Notes under the pieces: model-generated | What the model saw: the letters and a program-made list of their open reading frames with translations, nothing else | Databases searched by the model: none | What the model was told of the DNA's origin: nothing | NCBI GenBank assembly: GCA_964368445.1 | Contig: CAYJAY010000001.1 | Location: 149,097 to 213,096 of the forward strand | Direction of reading: 5' to 3' | Source of the DNA: CAYJAY01 sp964368445 | Lineage (GTDB): Bacteria > Bacillota > Clostridia > Oscillospirales > Ruminococcaceae | Length of the DNA stretch: 64,000 nucleotides | In this document: piece by piece, positions 7,384-15,478 of the stretch | Numbering within the stretch: position 1 is the stretch's first letter | Layout of the letters: each line of letters begins with the position of its first letter | Position numbers and translations under genes: made by a program

Positions 7384-9309
7384 TTAGTCATTCGCGAGAA
7401 CTATAATATAATCTTGTTCACCAAACGAGACCNNNNNNNNNNNNNNNNNNNNNNNNNNNNNNNNNNNNNNNNNNNNNNNNNNNNNNNNNNNNNNNNNNNN
7501 NNNNNNNNNNNNNNNNNNNNNNNNNNNNNNNNTCTCAAAACTGTCTTCCGTTTGCTTTTTATAGCCTAATGCTATCTCGCCTTTGTCTTTTACTAGTTCG
7601 GTTACGGTGTAAAAGTCTGTTTGCTCGTTAAGTTTTATGTAGTTTGCGGCGTTTCTGAGATATATTTCGGAACCGTCAACATGTAAAATTTCTTTAAACA
7701 CCGTTGCAAGATCACGATTTTCCGAAATCTGCGAAAGTATCAAATTGATTATGCTTGTGCCAACAACGAGGTCGTTGACCTTTGCAACTCGTGCTAGCTT
7801 TTGGTTTGTTTCGTTTTTGATTTCGCTTGTTATGTTAAAAGCTTTAGATTGTTTAACCGAAATGTCACGAAGATGTATAAGCTTCATTAAAGTCATTGCG
7901 TCACATGTCTCGGAGTCATGCATGTTAGAGCTTAAGAGAAGAATATGGTCTAACTCTTTGTCAGTGAGCTTGTCAAGAATCTCTCGTGAGTTTGTGTCAC
8001 ATTCTGTCCAAACGAGGCTTATGTTTTTGAAGTTTTGGTTAAAGTCTTCGGGGACTTCGACGATGTCTTCTGTTGCAACCGTGACAGATGAACCTTTTGC
8101 AAGGTAGTTGTCAAGCTCGCATAATATAGATTTTATCTTGTCGTTTACGCCAAGTATAAGGATATCCTTTTTTGATATCTCGATAGTTTGATTTGAACGG
8201 AGTTTTTCGGCGTCGCTTGTCATTGGAACGTCTTTGAGTGGTTTTGCCATCCCGTCGTCTTCGACCAAAAGTAAAAGTTGATCGTCTGCTTTAAGGATTT
8301 CGGAATTGTTCGGATTAAGGAAAATTTCACCATCTCTTTTAAATCCCATAACTATTGCTTGTTCAAACATTTTAAGCGCGTCCGCAAAACTTTTGTTTTC
8401 AAGAGCAGAGAAACTTTCAAAATAAAGTTCCGCGCCGTCATAGTTGAAAAGCTCTATCAAGACGTTTGAAATTCCGGGTTGTCTACATGTTTGGGCGATT
8501 ATCCTTGAAACAGCGTCGTTGATAAGTATAAGTTCGACGTTGCCTTCCCCCGCAATCTCAGCCGCCGCGAAGTTTTCCGCGTTGCTTAAAGTTGCGACAA
8601 TGTGGGGTTTTGAATTGGTGTTTACAGCTTCTTTTAAAAAGCTGTTGATGGCGAGGATCGATTTTGTTACGATAAAGTCGTTTTGTTCGTTAACTATTAT
8701 CGAACGAGCTTTTGAAGCGGAACATTGTCTAAGCATAAAACTGTCGGTTATGCTTCCTGTCCTTGCGATAACCCGCGTGGTTTTAAGGTCGCCTACTTGT
8801 TCCGCAATCGCAAGCTCAACAGTTTCTTTGTCTTGCTCTGAAAGAACAACAATACAAGAGTTCTTCTTGTTTTCGTTTGCTATCACAAGTTCCGAAATTA
8901 TCGTATAGATGCTGTCGTTAAATCCTAAAATTAAAACATGGTTTTTTTCGATAACTCTTGAGTTTCCTTTTCGTAATGTGTTGAGTTTTTCTTCAAACCC
9001 TGTCGTTATAATACCGATTAAAATGCTTGTCACAAAAAGCCCGCACAGCGTGACTATCGACATTATGATTAAAAACGGTAGGTTTCTTGTTTCGGTTCCG
9101 GTTATTGTTCCGGCGTCGATGGTGTGCATAATGCTGGCCCAAACATTTTCAGAAAGTGTTCCGTTTCCAAATAAAACAGCAATAACTCCAGCCAAAAATA
9201 TAACCCCTGCCGTGACTAAAAACAACATTCCGACAAGAGCAACTGCGCCTTTTGACATAAGATTATCAAACTTATATCGTAGCTTTTCGATGAATTGTCC
9301 TTTTTCCAT
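7384..9309 (-). CDS. CASTOR/POLLUX-like ion channel with cytoplasmic TrkA-N (RCK) domains
   Basis: The N-terminus has one membrane helix at about residues 22-47, a pore-like re-entrant segment (VWASIMHTIDAGTITG, about 55-70), and a second helix at about 77-102. A large cytoplasmic part follows, with Rossmann-type nucleotide-binding folds beginning KNHVLILGFNDSIYTII and, later, KDILILGVNDKIKSIL. This is the architecture of plant CASTOR/POLLUX (DMI1) channels and their bacterial relatives, distinct from ordinary TrkA. Ion selectivity cannot be told from sequence. AAGGGAG precedes the ATG. The 3' part is interrupted by the N gap; the duplicate at 7212 supplies the missing codons. The gene is monocistronic as far as can be seen. 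Confidence 0.8.
   Translation of the reverse strand: MEKGQFIEKLRYKFDNLMSKGAVALVGMLFLVTAGVIFLAGVIAVLFGNGTLSENVWASIMHTIDAGTITGTETRNLPFLIIMSIVTLCGLFVTSILIGIITTGFEEKLNTLRKGNSRVIEKNHVLILGFNDSIYTIISELVIANENKKNSCIVVLSEQDKETVELAIAEQVGDLKTTRVIARTGSITDSFMLRQCSASKARSIIVNEQNDFIVTKSILAINSFLKEAVNTNSKPHIVATLSNAENFAAAEIAGEGNVELILINDAVSRIIAQTCRQPGISNVLIELFNYDGAELYFESFSALENKSFADALKMFEQAIVMGFKRDGEIFLNPNNSEILKADDQLLLLVEDDGMAKPLKDVPMTSDAEKLRSNQTIEISKKDILILGVNDKIKSILCELDNYLAKGSSVTVATEDIVEVPEDFNQNFKNISLVWTECDTNSREILDKLTDKELDHILLLSSNMHDSETCDAMTLMKLIHLRDISVKQSKAFNITSEIKNETNQKLARVAKVNDLVVGTSIINLILSQISENRDLATVFKEILHVDGSEIYLRNAANYIKLNEQTDFYTVTELVKDKGEIALGYKKQTEDSFEXXXXXXXXXXXXXXXXXXXXXXXXXXXXXXXXXXVSFGEQDYIIVLAND
7433..7532. 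other. Assembly gap of exactly 100 N
   Basis: One hundred consecutive N, a conventional size for a gap of unknown length. The duplicated copy at 7212-7349 shows what should lie here: 28 bases (7267-7294). Both 100 and 28 leave remainder 1 when divided by three, so the channel reading frame is preserved across the N run by luck or estimate. Confidence 0.98.
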
Positions 9310-9376
9310 AGTAATTTAAACTCCCTTTTATTTTTAATAAGTGTTTTCATTTTTTATTTATTAGTGCTTAGATAAA

Positions 9377-9406
9377 ATTTTAACACATTTTTTATTAATA
9401 GTGCAA
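9377..9406 (-). promoter_or_regulatory. Putative sigma-A promoter for the channel gene
   Basis: Minus strand: TTGCAC -35 (9401-9406), an 18-base spacer, and TAAAAT -10 (9377-9382), about 68 bases before the start at 9309. Moderate match by eye. Confidence 0.35.
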
Positions 9407-9449
9407 CAAAAAAATAAAACTTTTTGTTTTCAAAAGAGACAAGGAAAGC

Positions 9450-9470
9450 GGGTGACTATAATTGCCACCC
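9450..9470 (-). terminator. Intrinsic terminator of the diguanylate cyclase gene
   Basis: On the minus strand, arms GGGTGGC and GTCACCC (one G-T pair) enclose a seven-base AT loop, followed by a T/C-rich tract. It lies 18 bases after the stop of the GGDEF gene. Confidence 0.6.
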
Positions 9471-9488
9471 ACTATTTGCGAATTTATA

Positions 9489-10838
9489 CTAATTTTCTTT
9501 GTCTTTGTCTATGTCTATGTCTTTGTCAAACTGTAACGTCATTTGAGAAATTCGAGCATCAATTCGAGCTTGTTTAAGCTCTGACTTGTTGTAATACATC
9601 TGTTTATCTACTTCTTTGAAAAATTCGTTAAATTCATCTTTTGTGTATCCTATGAATAGGTCGTAGCCAAACGCCAAAGAAAATTGATGTTCTTTCTTGA
9701 AATTCGCCTTTTCTATCTTTTCGGTTATATCTTTAATGTTTTTTTCCAACTCTTCTTTGGTGCAGTCAAAAACCAGCGAAACAAATTCGTCTCCGCCTAT
9801 GCGGAAAGTTTTTCCGTATTTTGAAAGGCCGTCGTTCAAAACCGTATAAACTTTTCTTAAAGCGTTGTCGCCTTCAAGATGCCCGAGATAGTCGTTTATA
9901 ATTTTAAGGTTGTTCATGTCAGAGATAACACACCAAAACTTCTTTTTGCTTTCTTGTTCCAAAAACAGGTCGTTTATCTCTTCATGGTACGCTTTGGCGT
10001 TGTAACCGCCGGTTAGGTTGTCGTTGAAAGAATATTTAAGCAACATCGATTTCATGTCGTTAACCACCGTTGCAATGCGTCCGACTTCGTCTTTTGTGTA
10101 CAGTTCTTTTGGAATTTCGATCTTCATGTTTCCGGTGTTTGCGATTTTAGAAACCGATTTTTCAAGTACAACTAAGCTTGTGCTCATGTTTTTAGAAAAG
10201 AACTTGACAAACACGATGACTCCCAAAATGGCAAGCACGTTAAACACAAAGCCTATAACCAAAACGGATAGCACGAGACGGTCGTTACGCAACAAAACTT
10301 GATCCATAAGCAGTTGTTCCGACTGAAGGAATTCATCGATGCTTCCGAAAAAATCGTTTGCAATCGGTGTGACCACCTGAAGGGCATATAAAGCGTCATC
10401 ATAACTGCCGCCACCAATCCAAATGTCGGCGGACAAAATCATGCTTTCTTTATAGATGTTTTTTTCTGAAATAATGCGGTTGAACTCCTCAAGTTTTTCG
10501 CCGCTCAAAACCTTTGCAAACTCATCCATTCGGTAGTCTAGCTCGTCAAATGCTACAATATATTGCTCGTAAAGCTGGTCGCGAACAGTTTCGTCTTGCT
10601 GCAACAGTATGTCACGACCCAAAACACGACAGATGTACATGTTTCGTATAATTTCATATAACTGTTCCTTATGGTCAACGTTTATGTCGATGACATCTTC
10701 TGAAAAACTGTTAACCAACGTCACAGAAACGATGGAAAACAAACTCAACAAAACCACAATAGTTATTATAAACCACTGTAATGGAGTGAATTTCTTGTTA
10801 ATTGGTGTGTTAGACAACCAGTTTCTAAATTTTTGCAT
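9489..10838 (-). CDS. Membrane-anchored diguanylate cyclase (GGDEF)
   Basis: A 449-residue protein. An N-terminal membrane helix (WFIITIVVLLSLFSIVSVTL) is followed by an extracytoplasmic helical sensor of about 150 residues, a second membrane helix near 190-215, a HAMP-like linker, and a C-terminal GGDEF domain with intact RIGGDEF and the upstream DMNNLKIINDYLGHLEGD motif. It should make cyclic di-GMP in response to an external signal. No RxxD inhibitory site is present just before GGDEF, so product inhibition may be absent. The extreme C-terminus is an Asp-Lys/Asp-Ile run encoded by a hexanucleotide-like repeat. The HD-GYP-like protein at 28999 could be its counterpart. Confidence 0.9.
   Translation of the reverse strand: MQKFRNWLSNTPINKKFTPLQWFIITIVVLLSLFSIVSVTLVNSFSEDVIDINVDHKEQLYEIIRNMYICRVLGRDILLQQDETVRDQLYEQYIVAFDELDYRMDEFAKVLSGEKLEEFNRIISEKNIYKESMILSADIWIGGGSYDDALYALQVVTPIANDFFGSIDEFLQSEQLLMDQVLLRNDRLVLSVLVIGFVFNVLAILGVIVFVKFFSKNMSTSLVVLEKSVSKIANTGNMKIEIPKELYTKDEVGRIATVVNDMKSMLLKYSFNDNLTGGYNAKAYHEEINDLFLEQESKKKFWCVISDMNNLKIINDYLGHLEGDNALRKVYTVLNDGLSKYGKTFRIGGDEFVSLVFDCTKEELEKNIKDITEKIEKANFKKEHQFSLAFGYDLFIGYTKDEFNEFFKEVDKQMYYNKSELKQARIDARISQMTLQFDKDIDIDKDKEN
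9494..9528. repeat. Hexanucleotide-like repeat in the GGDEF 3' end
   Basis: TCTTTG and TCTATG units alternate about five times, encoding the DKDIDIDKDK tail of the diguanylate cyclase. Copy-number change would lengthen or shorten the acidic tail without shifting the frame. Confidence 0.7.
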
Positions 10839-11203
10839 TTAACTCTCTCTATTAAAAAAATATATTTGGATTTATAAGATATGGCGATTTAAAACGATTA
10901 GCAACTATCACATTTATCGAAATACATTGGTAATGTAATAAAAATTATTTATAATAATAGCAATTTTTTCTGTGCTTTGCAATGGTTTTTTTTGAAATTT
11001 TTAGAAAACAATATATTAATTAGTTATTAAAGCTTTTTATTTTATATATAAAATAAAATTGTTGGACATGTGACAAAAGTAAACGAATATGTAACTTTGT
11101 GAATTTTTTATGTCGGTGTTTTAAAAAGACTATTTAAAACCTGTAAAATATGGTAGAATAAATCTAGTTAGCTATAAAAAATAAATGTGTTGAGAGGTAT
11201 TGT
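10839..11203. other. Divergent AT-rich intergenic region without a gene
   Basis: This 365-base region separates the minus-strand GGDEF gene from the plus-strand AI-2E permease. I see no open frame, RNA gene or strong hairpin. It must hold both promoters. The best visible element is an extended -10, TGGTAGAAT, at 11151-11159 facing the permease, without a convincing -35 box. Confidence 0.5.
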
Positions 11204-12379
11204 ATGAAAGGCAATCTTAAAGATAAAAGGATATATCGTTTTATGTTAGCGGCGGCAGCACTTGTGTTTGTTGTTTTGAATTTTAACACAGTTTACGATG
11301 TGATTGGAACGCTTGTTGGTGTGACAGCTCCGCTCCTTGCCGGAGTTGCGATAGCTTATATATTAAACATTCCGCTTATGAAGTTTGAAAAGATATATTT
11401 TCCAAAATCAAAAAACAAGTTTGTTGCAAAGACTCGTCGCGGAGTGTGTTTGATTTTGTCAATTGCGGTTATAATCGGGATAGCGTTGGCCGTTATTGCG
11501 GTGGTTATTCCGCAGATAACGATTGCTTTTTCTGTCGCGCTTGAGGGGTTGCCCGCTCTTATTGAGGACATAGAACAATGGATAATAGCAAACAGAGAAA
11601 TTTTTCCGAGCATTGCGGAGTTTGTTCTTGAACAGGTCGGACAAATTAACATTCCGGCTGTTTTAAGCAGTGCCGGTTCGTATCTAACAAGCGGAATAGG
11701 AAATATATTCGATTCATCTATATCTATAATATCCTCAATTACAAGTAGTTTATTCAACTCGTTTATGGCGATTACGTTTGCTATATTTTTGGTTTTTGCA
11801 AAAGAAACGATTTTAAGACAGTTGACAAAAGTTCAAAAAGCGTATATAAAACCGCGCACGATTAAGACGACAAATTATGTTTTAGAAACTCTCAACGAGT
11901 CGTTCCACAGTTATATCATAGGCCAATGCACCGAGGCGGTTATTCTCGGTTGCCTTTGTACGGTGGGCATGATGATATTCCGCTTCCCCTATGCCGGGGC
12001 GGTTGGAATGTTTGTGGGGCTTACGGCGCTAATACCGATCGTTGGCGCATATCTTGGGTCGATTTTGGGGGCTGTTCTAATTCTTTTAAGCGACCCTTCA
12101 AAGGTAATATTTTTTATTATATTTATAATAGTGCTCCAACAACTTGAAGGAAACATCATCTATCCGAAGGTTGTCGGAAATACCATTGGGCTTCCCGGTG
12201 TTTGGGTGCTTGCGGCGGTTGTTGTCGGCGGAGGGCTTGGCGGAGTGCTTGGAATGATACTGAGTGTTCCGATAGTTTCGGCGGTATATAAATTGGTTTC
12301 ATATTATACAAACGAACGCCTTGAAACACCACATCCCGAGGTTTCGGTGGATTATGATTTTAAAGCAAATAATAGTTAA
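11204..12379 (+). CDS. AI-2E/PerM family multi-pass membrane permease
   Basis: A 391-residue integral membrane protein of the AI-2E transporter (YdbI/PerM/YtvI) family. It has N-terminal membrane helices, a soluble amphipathic middle region (LEGLPALIEDIEQWI), and a conserved C-terminal bundle with LTALIPIVGAYLGSILGAVLILL and IIYPKVVGNTIGLPGVWVLAAVVVG-like segments, of which the GLPxxWVLxAVxxGG pattern is diagnostic. Family members export varied small molecules or ions, so the AI-2E name does not prove quorum signalling. GAGAGG lies seven bases before the ATG. It stands alone on the plus strand and is followed by tandem repeats. Confidence 0.88.
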   Translation: MKGNLKDKRIYRFMLAAAALVFVVLNFNTVYDVIGTLVGVTAPLLAGVAIAYILNIPLMKFEKIYFPKSKNKFVAKTRRGVCLILSIAVIIGIALAVIAVVIPQITIAFSVALEGLPALIEDIEQWIIANREIFPSIAEFVLEQVGQINIPAVLSSAGSYLTSGIGNIFDSSISIISSITSSLFNSFMAITFAIFLVFAKETILRQLTKVQKAYIKPRTIKTTNYVLETLNESFHSYIIGQCTEAVILGCLCTVGMMIFRFPYAGAVGMFVGLTALIPIVGAYLGSILGAVLILLSDPSKVIFFIIFIIVLQQLEGNIIYPKVVGNTIGLPGVWVLAAVVVGGGLGGVLGMILSVPIVSAVYKLVSYYTNERLETPHPEVSVDYDFKANNS

Positions 12380-12381
12380 TG

Positions 12382-12447
12382 CGTAATTCGTAATTCGTAA
12401 TTCGTAATTAAGGTTCGTCGGAACGACGAATTGGCGTCATTTACGCC
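12382..12447. repeat. Four tandem CGTAATT units followed by short hairpins
   Basis: CGTAATT is repeated four times without spacers (12382-12409), starting three bases after the permease stop. Next come a hairpin with arms TTCGTCG and CGACGAA and a GAA loop (12414-12430) and a second small hairpin GGCGT/ACGCC (12433-12447). The arrangement of a 7-bp tandem repeat plus a tight GC-rich hairpin recurs at 57143-57223 with different sequence. Confidence 0.75.
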
Positions 12448-12476
12448 GTAATTTAAATGACAAGGGTTAAAAAATG

Positions 12477-12520
12477 GCGGGTGTGGTCAATTGCGTTGGT
12501 TAATTTTTTTTGACACCCGC
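12477..12520 (+). terminator. Candidate terminator upstream of the sigma factor gene
   Basis: Arms GCGGGTGT and ACACCCGC, eight base pairs with a long 28-base loop that contains a T run. The large loop makes efficiency doubtful; it could terminate the AI-2E permease transcript. Confidence 0.35.
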
Positions 12521-12624
12521 TATTTATCATCTAAAGGTTTTTTTCAAAAATATTTTCAAAACATATACTAACCAAACAATAAAACATCTGTCTTTATGTA
12601 TGAAGGCACAAAAAGGAGAGCGCT

Positions 12625-13176
12625 ATGGAAGATGTAAAAATCATTGATATGTTCTTTGAACGTTCGGAACAATCGATTGCCGAGACTATAAAAAAATATG
12701 GCAGACTTTGCAGAAAGATAGCCAACAACATTCTTCGCAACGACGAGGACACCGAAGAATGCGTAAGCACATCATATCTAAAGCTTTGGAACGCAATTCC
12801 CCCGGCAAGACCGGAAAACTTTTCCGCTTATCTTGCAAAGATAGTGAAAAACACCGCACTTTCTACATATGAAAAACGCTATGCACAAAAACGCGACAAC
12901 TCGCTTTCTGCTTCGCTCACGGAACTTGAAGAGTGCCTTTCGACGAGTGACGATGCAATTCACGACGGTGCCGAGATAACGGAATCTATCAACAACTTTC
13001 TTTTTGAGCTTGATGAAAAAAATCGCAACCTGTTTATAAGGCGATATTGGCACAACGAAAGCATTCGTGACCTTGCTGTGTCGTTCGGAATAACCGAAAA
13101 CAACGCCAAACAAAAACTCTTCGCAATAAGGGCGAAACTTAAAACACACCTTGAAAAAACGGGGGTAAACATCTAA
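12625..13176 (+). CDS. Sigma-70 family (ECF-type) RNA polymerase sigma factor
   Basis: A 183-residue alternative sigma factor. Region 2 includes CRKIANNILRNDEDTEECVSTSYLKLWN, with the conserved acidic -10-recognition pattern. Region 4 ends in a helix-turn-helix (SIRDLAVSFGITENNAKQKLFAIRAKL). Between them is a linker with a DLELDEKNRNLFIRRYW-like region 4.1. AGGAG precedes the ATG. The stop overlaps the start of the next gene by one base (TAATG), so the membrane protein downstream is very likely its regulator. The promoter it recognises is unknown. Confidence 0.9.
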   Translation: MEDVKIIDMFFERSEQSIAETIKKYGRLCRKIANNILRNDEDTEECVSTSYLKLWNAIPPARPENFSAYLAKIVKNTALSTYEKRYAQKRDNSLSASLTELEECLSTSDDAIHDGAEITESINNFLFELDEKNRNLFIRRYWHNESIRDLAVSFGITENNAKQKLFAIRAKLKTHLEKTGVNI

Positions 13177-14306
13177 TGGATGCAAAGCAACTTTATATGG
13201 CGATTAACGATATCGATGAAAAACTAATAGAAGGAGCAAACATTTCTATGAGTACACAAAATAAAACTAACATAAAATCTTTTTCTAAAAAAACTTGGGT
13301 TAAATGGGCAGCAGCGGCGGCTTGTCTCGTGGTTTGCTTGGGGCTTGGGGCGGTTACGTTAAGCATGACGGGAATGGGTTCATTTGACATGAACTATGCG
13401 ACAGCGGAAAGCGCAACACAGTCTCCAATGGCGGCACCCGAAAGCATGGAATACGCGGCAGAGACCGAAATGATGGTAGAAGGAGCCACATATGACATGG
13501 CGGCAAAAGACGACGCAGGCGCTATAACAAGCAACTCGTTGACAACATCGGGAACAGGAAAATCCGCACAACACGGGCTTAAAATAGTGTATAGATATGA
13601 CGCGCAGATCGAAACAAGAGATTTCGACGCCACTGTAGAACTGCTTAAAACACTTTCAGAAAAACACGGTGGATACATTGAATATTCTGACCTTAGCGCC
13701 GGAACATACTATGGCAGCGACGTTTCTGAGCAAGACAACTACCCGAGATATGCTTATTATAACTTCAGAGTGCCGGTTGAAAACTACGACGCATTTATTG
13801 CGGAATTAACGGCAAACCAAAACATAACACATTCAAGCGAAAGCGCCGACGACATAACGTCGTACTATATAGACACCGAAGCACGCCTTGAAGCGCTTTA
13901 TGACCAAGAACAACGCATTATAGACCTTGCGGAACAAACCACCAACATTAACGACCTTTTGATAGCGGAACAACAACTCTCGCAGGTTCGTTACGAGATA
14001 GAAAACTTCGAGCGTCAAAAATCTTCTATGGACGACCAAGTAAGTTTCACATACATCTCGGTTGGCATCGACGAAATCACCACCCCTTCGATAGCAACCG
14101 GCGACAGCTTTTTGGTTGTTCTCGGCGACGCGGTCATGGGATCGCTTGTCGGAGTAGTTGACTTTTTCAAGAATGTTTTAATAGTCGTTATATACGCTGT
14201 TCCATATCTTGCGATTGCGTTTATAGTCTTGTTGATAATAAAAAAAGTTGTAAAATCAAAAAAATCAAAACAAGCAAAACAAGCAAAACAGAATAAAACA
14301 GATTAA
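13176..14306 (+). CDS. DUF4349 membrane protein, probable anti-sigma partner
   Basis: A 376-residue protein. Residues 1-45 are cytosolic and begin MDAKQLYMAINDIDEKLIEGA, an amphipathic sigma-interaction-like segment. A membrane helix follows (WAAAAACLVVCLGLGAVTL, about 46-66), then a low-complexity Ser/Thr/Met/Ala stretch, and the DUF4349 domain (KIVYRYDAQIETRDFDATVE through VSFTYISVGIDE). A second helix lies near 335-360, with a Lys-rich tail. DUF4349 proteins often sit beside ECF sigma factors. Translational coupling to the sigma gene and the N-terminal cytosolic segment suggest an anti-sigma role; this is inference, as no catalytic motif is visible. Confidence 0.8.
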   Translation: MDAKQLYMAINDIDEKLIEGANISMSTQNKTNIKSFSKKTWVKWAAAAACLVVCLGLGAVTLSMTGMGSFDMNYATAESATQSPMAAPESMEYAAETEMMVEGATYDMAAKDDAGAITSNSLTTSGTGKSAQHGLKIVYRYDAQIETRDFDATVELLKTLSEKHGGYIEYSDLSAGTYYGSDVSEQDNYPRYAYYNFRVPVENYDAFIAELTANQNITHSSESADDITSYYIDTEARLEALYDQEQRIIDLAEQTTNINDLLIAEQQLSQVRYEIENFERQKSSMDDQVSFTYISVGIDEITTPSIATGDSFLVVLGDAVMGSLVGVVDFFKNVLIVVIYAVPYLAIAFIVLLIIKKVVKSKKSKQAKQAKQNKTD

Positions 14307-14378
14307 GAGCCAAAAAACGTATCTTTGAAATCGGGATAATAATTAAAGTTAAACCGACAGATACTATCAACACCACTT

Positions 14379-14411
14379 AAAATGGCGGCTCGTTGTGTGG
14401 GTCGCCATTTT
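14379..14411 (+). terminator. Intrinsic terminator after the sigma/anti-sigma pair
   Basis: Nine-base perfect arms AAAATGGCG and CGCCATTTT with a 15-base loop, ending in a T run. It lies 73 bases after the DUF4349 stop and closes the two-gene operon. Confidence 0.75.
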
Positions 14412-14465
14412 TAAATAAAACATATATTTTTAAGAAAATTTAGAGAACAAGAAAAGGAAAATAAA

Positions 14466-15203
14466 ATGAAAAAATTATTAATGCTTATGCTTATTGCTAC
14501 GTTGGGCCTAGGGCTTGTGGCTTGTGGAAACACAGTGAAAATCCCCGACGCCGACCCCGACATCATTGGCCAGATAACCGAGATAACGGAAGACGGCGGA
14601 AGCACACAACTTCACATAACCGCAAACGACCAAAATGTTGGAGCAAACGACCAAGTAATCGTTATTGTCGGCGAAGACACGGCGTTTTTGCAATCGGACG
14701 AACAAACTAATTACACCGGCAACTTTATCGTAGGGCAAACTGTTAAGGCATACGGCAACGGAACAATGACTATGTCGCTTCCTCCCCAAATGCCGGCTAC
14801 CGTAATAGTAGTACTTGATGCCGAACCCGCAACTATTAGTAACGATGGAATTGGCTCAATGCTCCCCGAAGAAGGCGAAGGCGGCCCCGTAGCGGATATC
14901 CCCGAAGCGGCGCACCAAGAACTTGCGATAACCGGAACGATAACTGAAATTACCGAAGAAAACGGCTACCCCGTGCTTTTGGTAAAAGCACAAGATGAAG
15001 CAGACACAATTAACCCTGAGATGAAAATTATGGTTAACGCAGACACCGTTATTAACAACAGCGAAACTTTCTTTGAGCCGGAAGCATATGAGTTTGCGGT
15101 TGGCGAAATGATAGACGTATATACAAACGGAATAACGACAAGGTCGATTCCTCCCCAAGCGACTGCTATGCACATCGATTTGCTAGATATGCCGGCTAAC
15201 TAA
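14466..15203 (+). CDS. Lipoprotein with two tandem copies of one beta-rich domain
   Basis: A signal peptide with lipobox LVAC (Cys at residue 20) marks it as an outer-surface lipoprotein of 245 residues. The mature part contains two related domains of about 90 residues. Both start G-x-ITEIT (IIGQITEITEDGG and TGTITEITEENGY) and both end with a YxNGxxTxSxPPQ pattern (AYGNGTMTMSLPPQMPA and VYTNGITTRSIPPQATA). The repeats resemble OB-like or DUF3221-type secreted domains, but I cannot name the family with confidence. It is flanked by terminators and so is probably transcribed alone. Confidence 0.75.
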   Translation: MKKLLMLMLIATLGLGLVACGNTVKIPDADPDIIGQITEITEDGGSTQLHITANDQNVGANDQVIVIVGEDTAFLQSDEQTNYTGNFIVGQTVKAYGNGTMTMSLPPQMPATVIVVLDAEPATISNDGIGSMLPEEGEGGPVADIPEAAHQELAITGTITEITEENGYPVLLVKAQDEADTINPEMKIMVNADTVINNSETFFEPEAYEFAVGEMIDVYTNGITTRSIPPQATAMHIDLLDMPAN

Positions 15204-15232
15204 TATGTTACATGCCAGCTAACTAACATGTT
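15189..15232. repeat. Imperfect 23-bp tandem duplication at the lipoprotein 3' end
   Basis: ATGCCGGCTAACTAATATGT (15189 on) recurs at 15212 with two mismatches, and a third degraded copy may follow around 15233. The first copy includes the stop codon of the lipoprotein gene. Confidence 0.6.
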
Positions 15233-15293
15233 GATGCGCCTGTTGGCTAAATAAAATATAGCTTAAAAAAGAAAAGCTTTCTTACGCTATACT

Positions 15294-15336
15294 GAAAAGC
15301 TCCTATTTGTACGGACAGTGCAAATAGGAGCTTTTC
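15294..15336 (+). terminator. Intrinsic terminator of the lipoprotein gene
   Basis: A 16-base perfect stem (arms GAAAAGCTCCTATTTG and its complement) around an 11-base loop. It is the strongest hairpin in this part of the window. Confidence 0.75.
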
Positions 15337-15395
15337 AAAAATTTCGGGGGAGTTGGTTTTATGCACAAGTCTTTAACATTTTAAACAATTACCCC

Positions 15396-15424
15396 TTGTA
15401 TTAATTATTTTTAGTTGATACAAT
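15396..15424 (+). promoter_or_regulatory. Putative sigma-A promoter for butyrate kinase
   Basis: TTGTAT (15396-15401), a 17-base spacer and TACAAT (15419-15424) with an extended TG just upstream of the -10 box, about 55 bases before the start. Confidence 0.5.
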
Positions 15425-15478
15425 ATTAAATGTAGAAGACCCTTGATAATTAAAATATTTAAGGAGTAATAATGTTTT

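Noticed and set aside
7433..7532. An insertion or mobile element in the channel gene
   Set aside because: It is a run of exactly 100 N with duplicated flanks, best read as an assembly gap.
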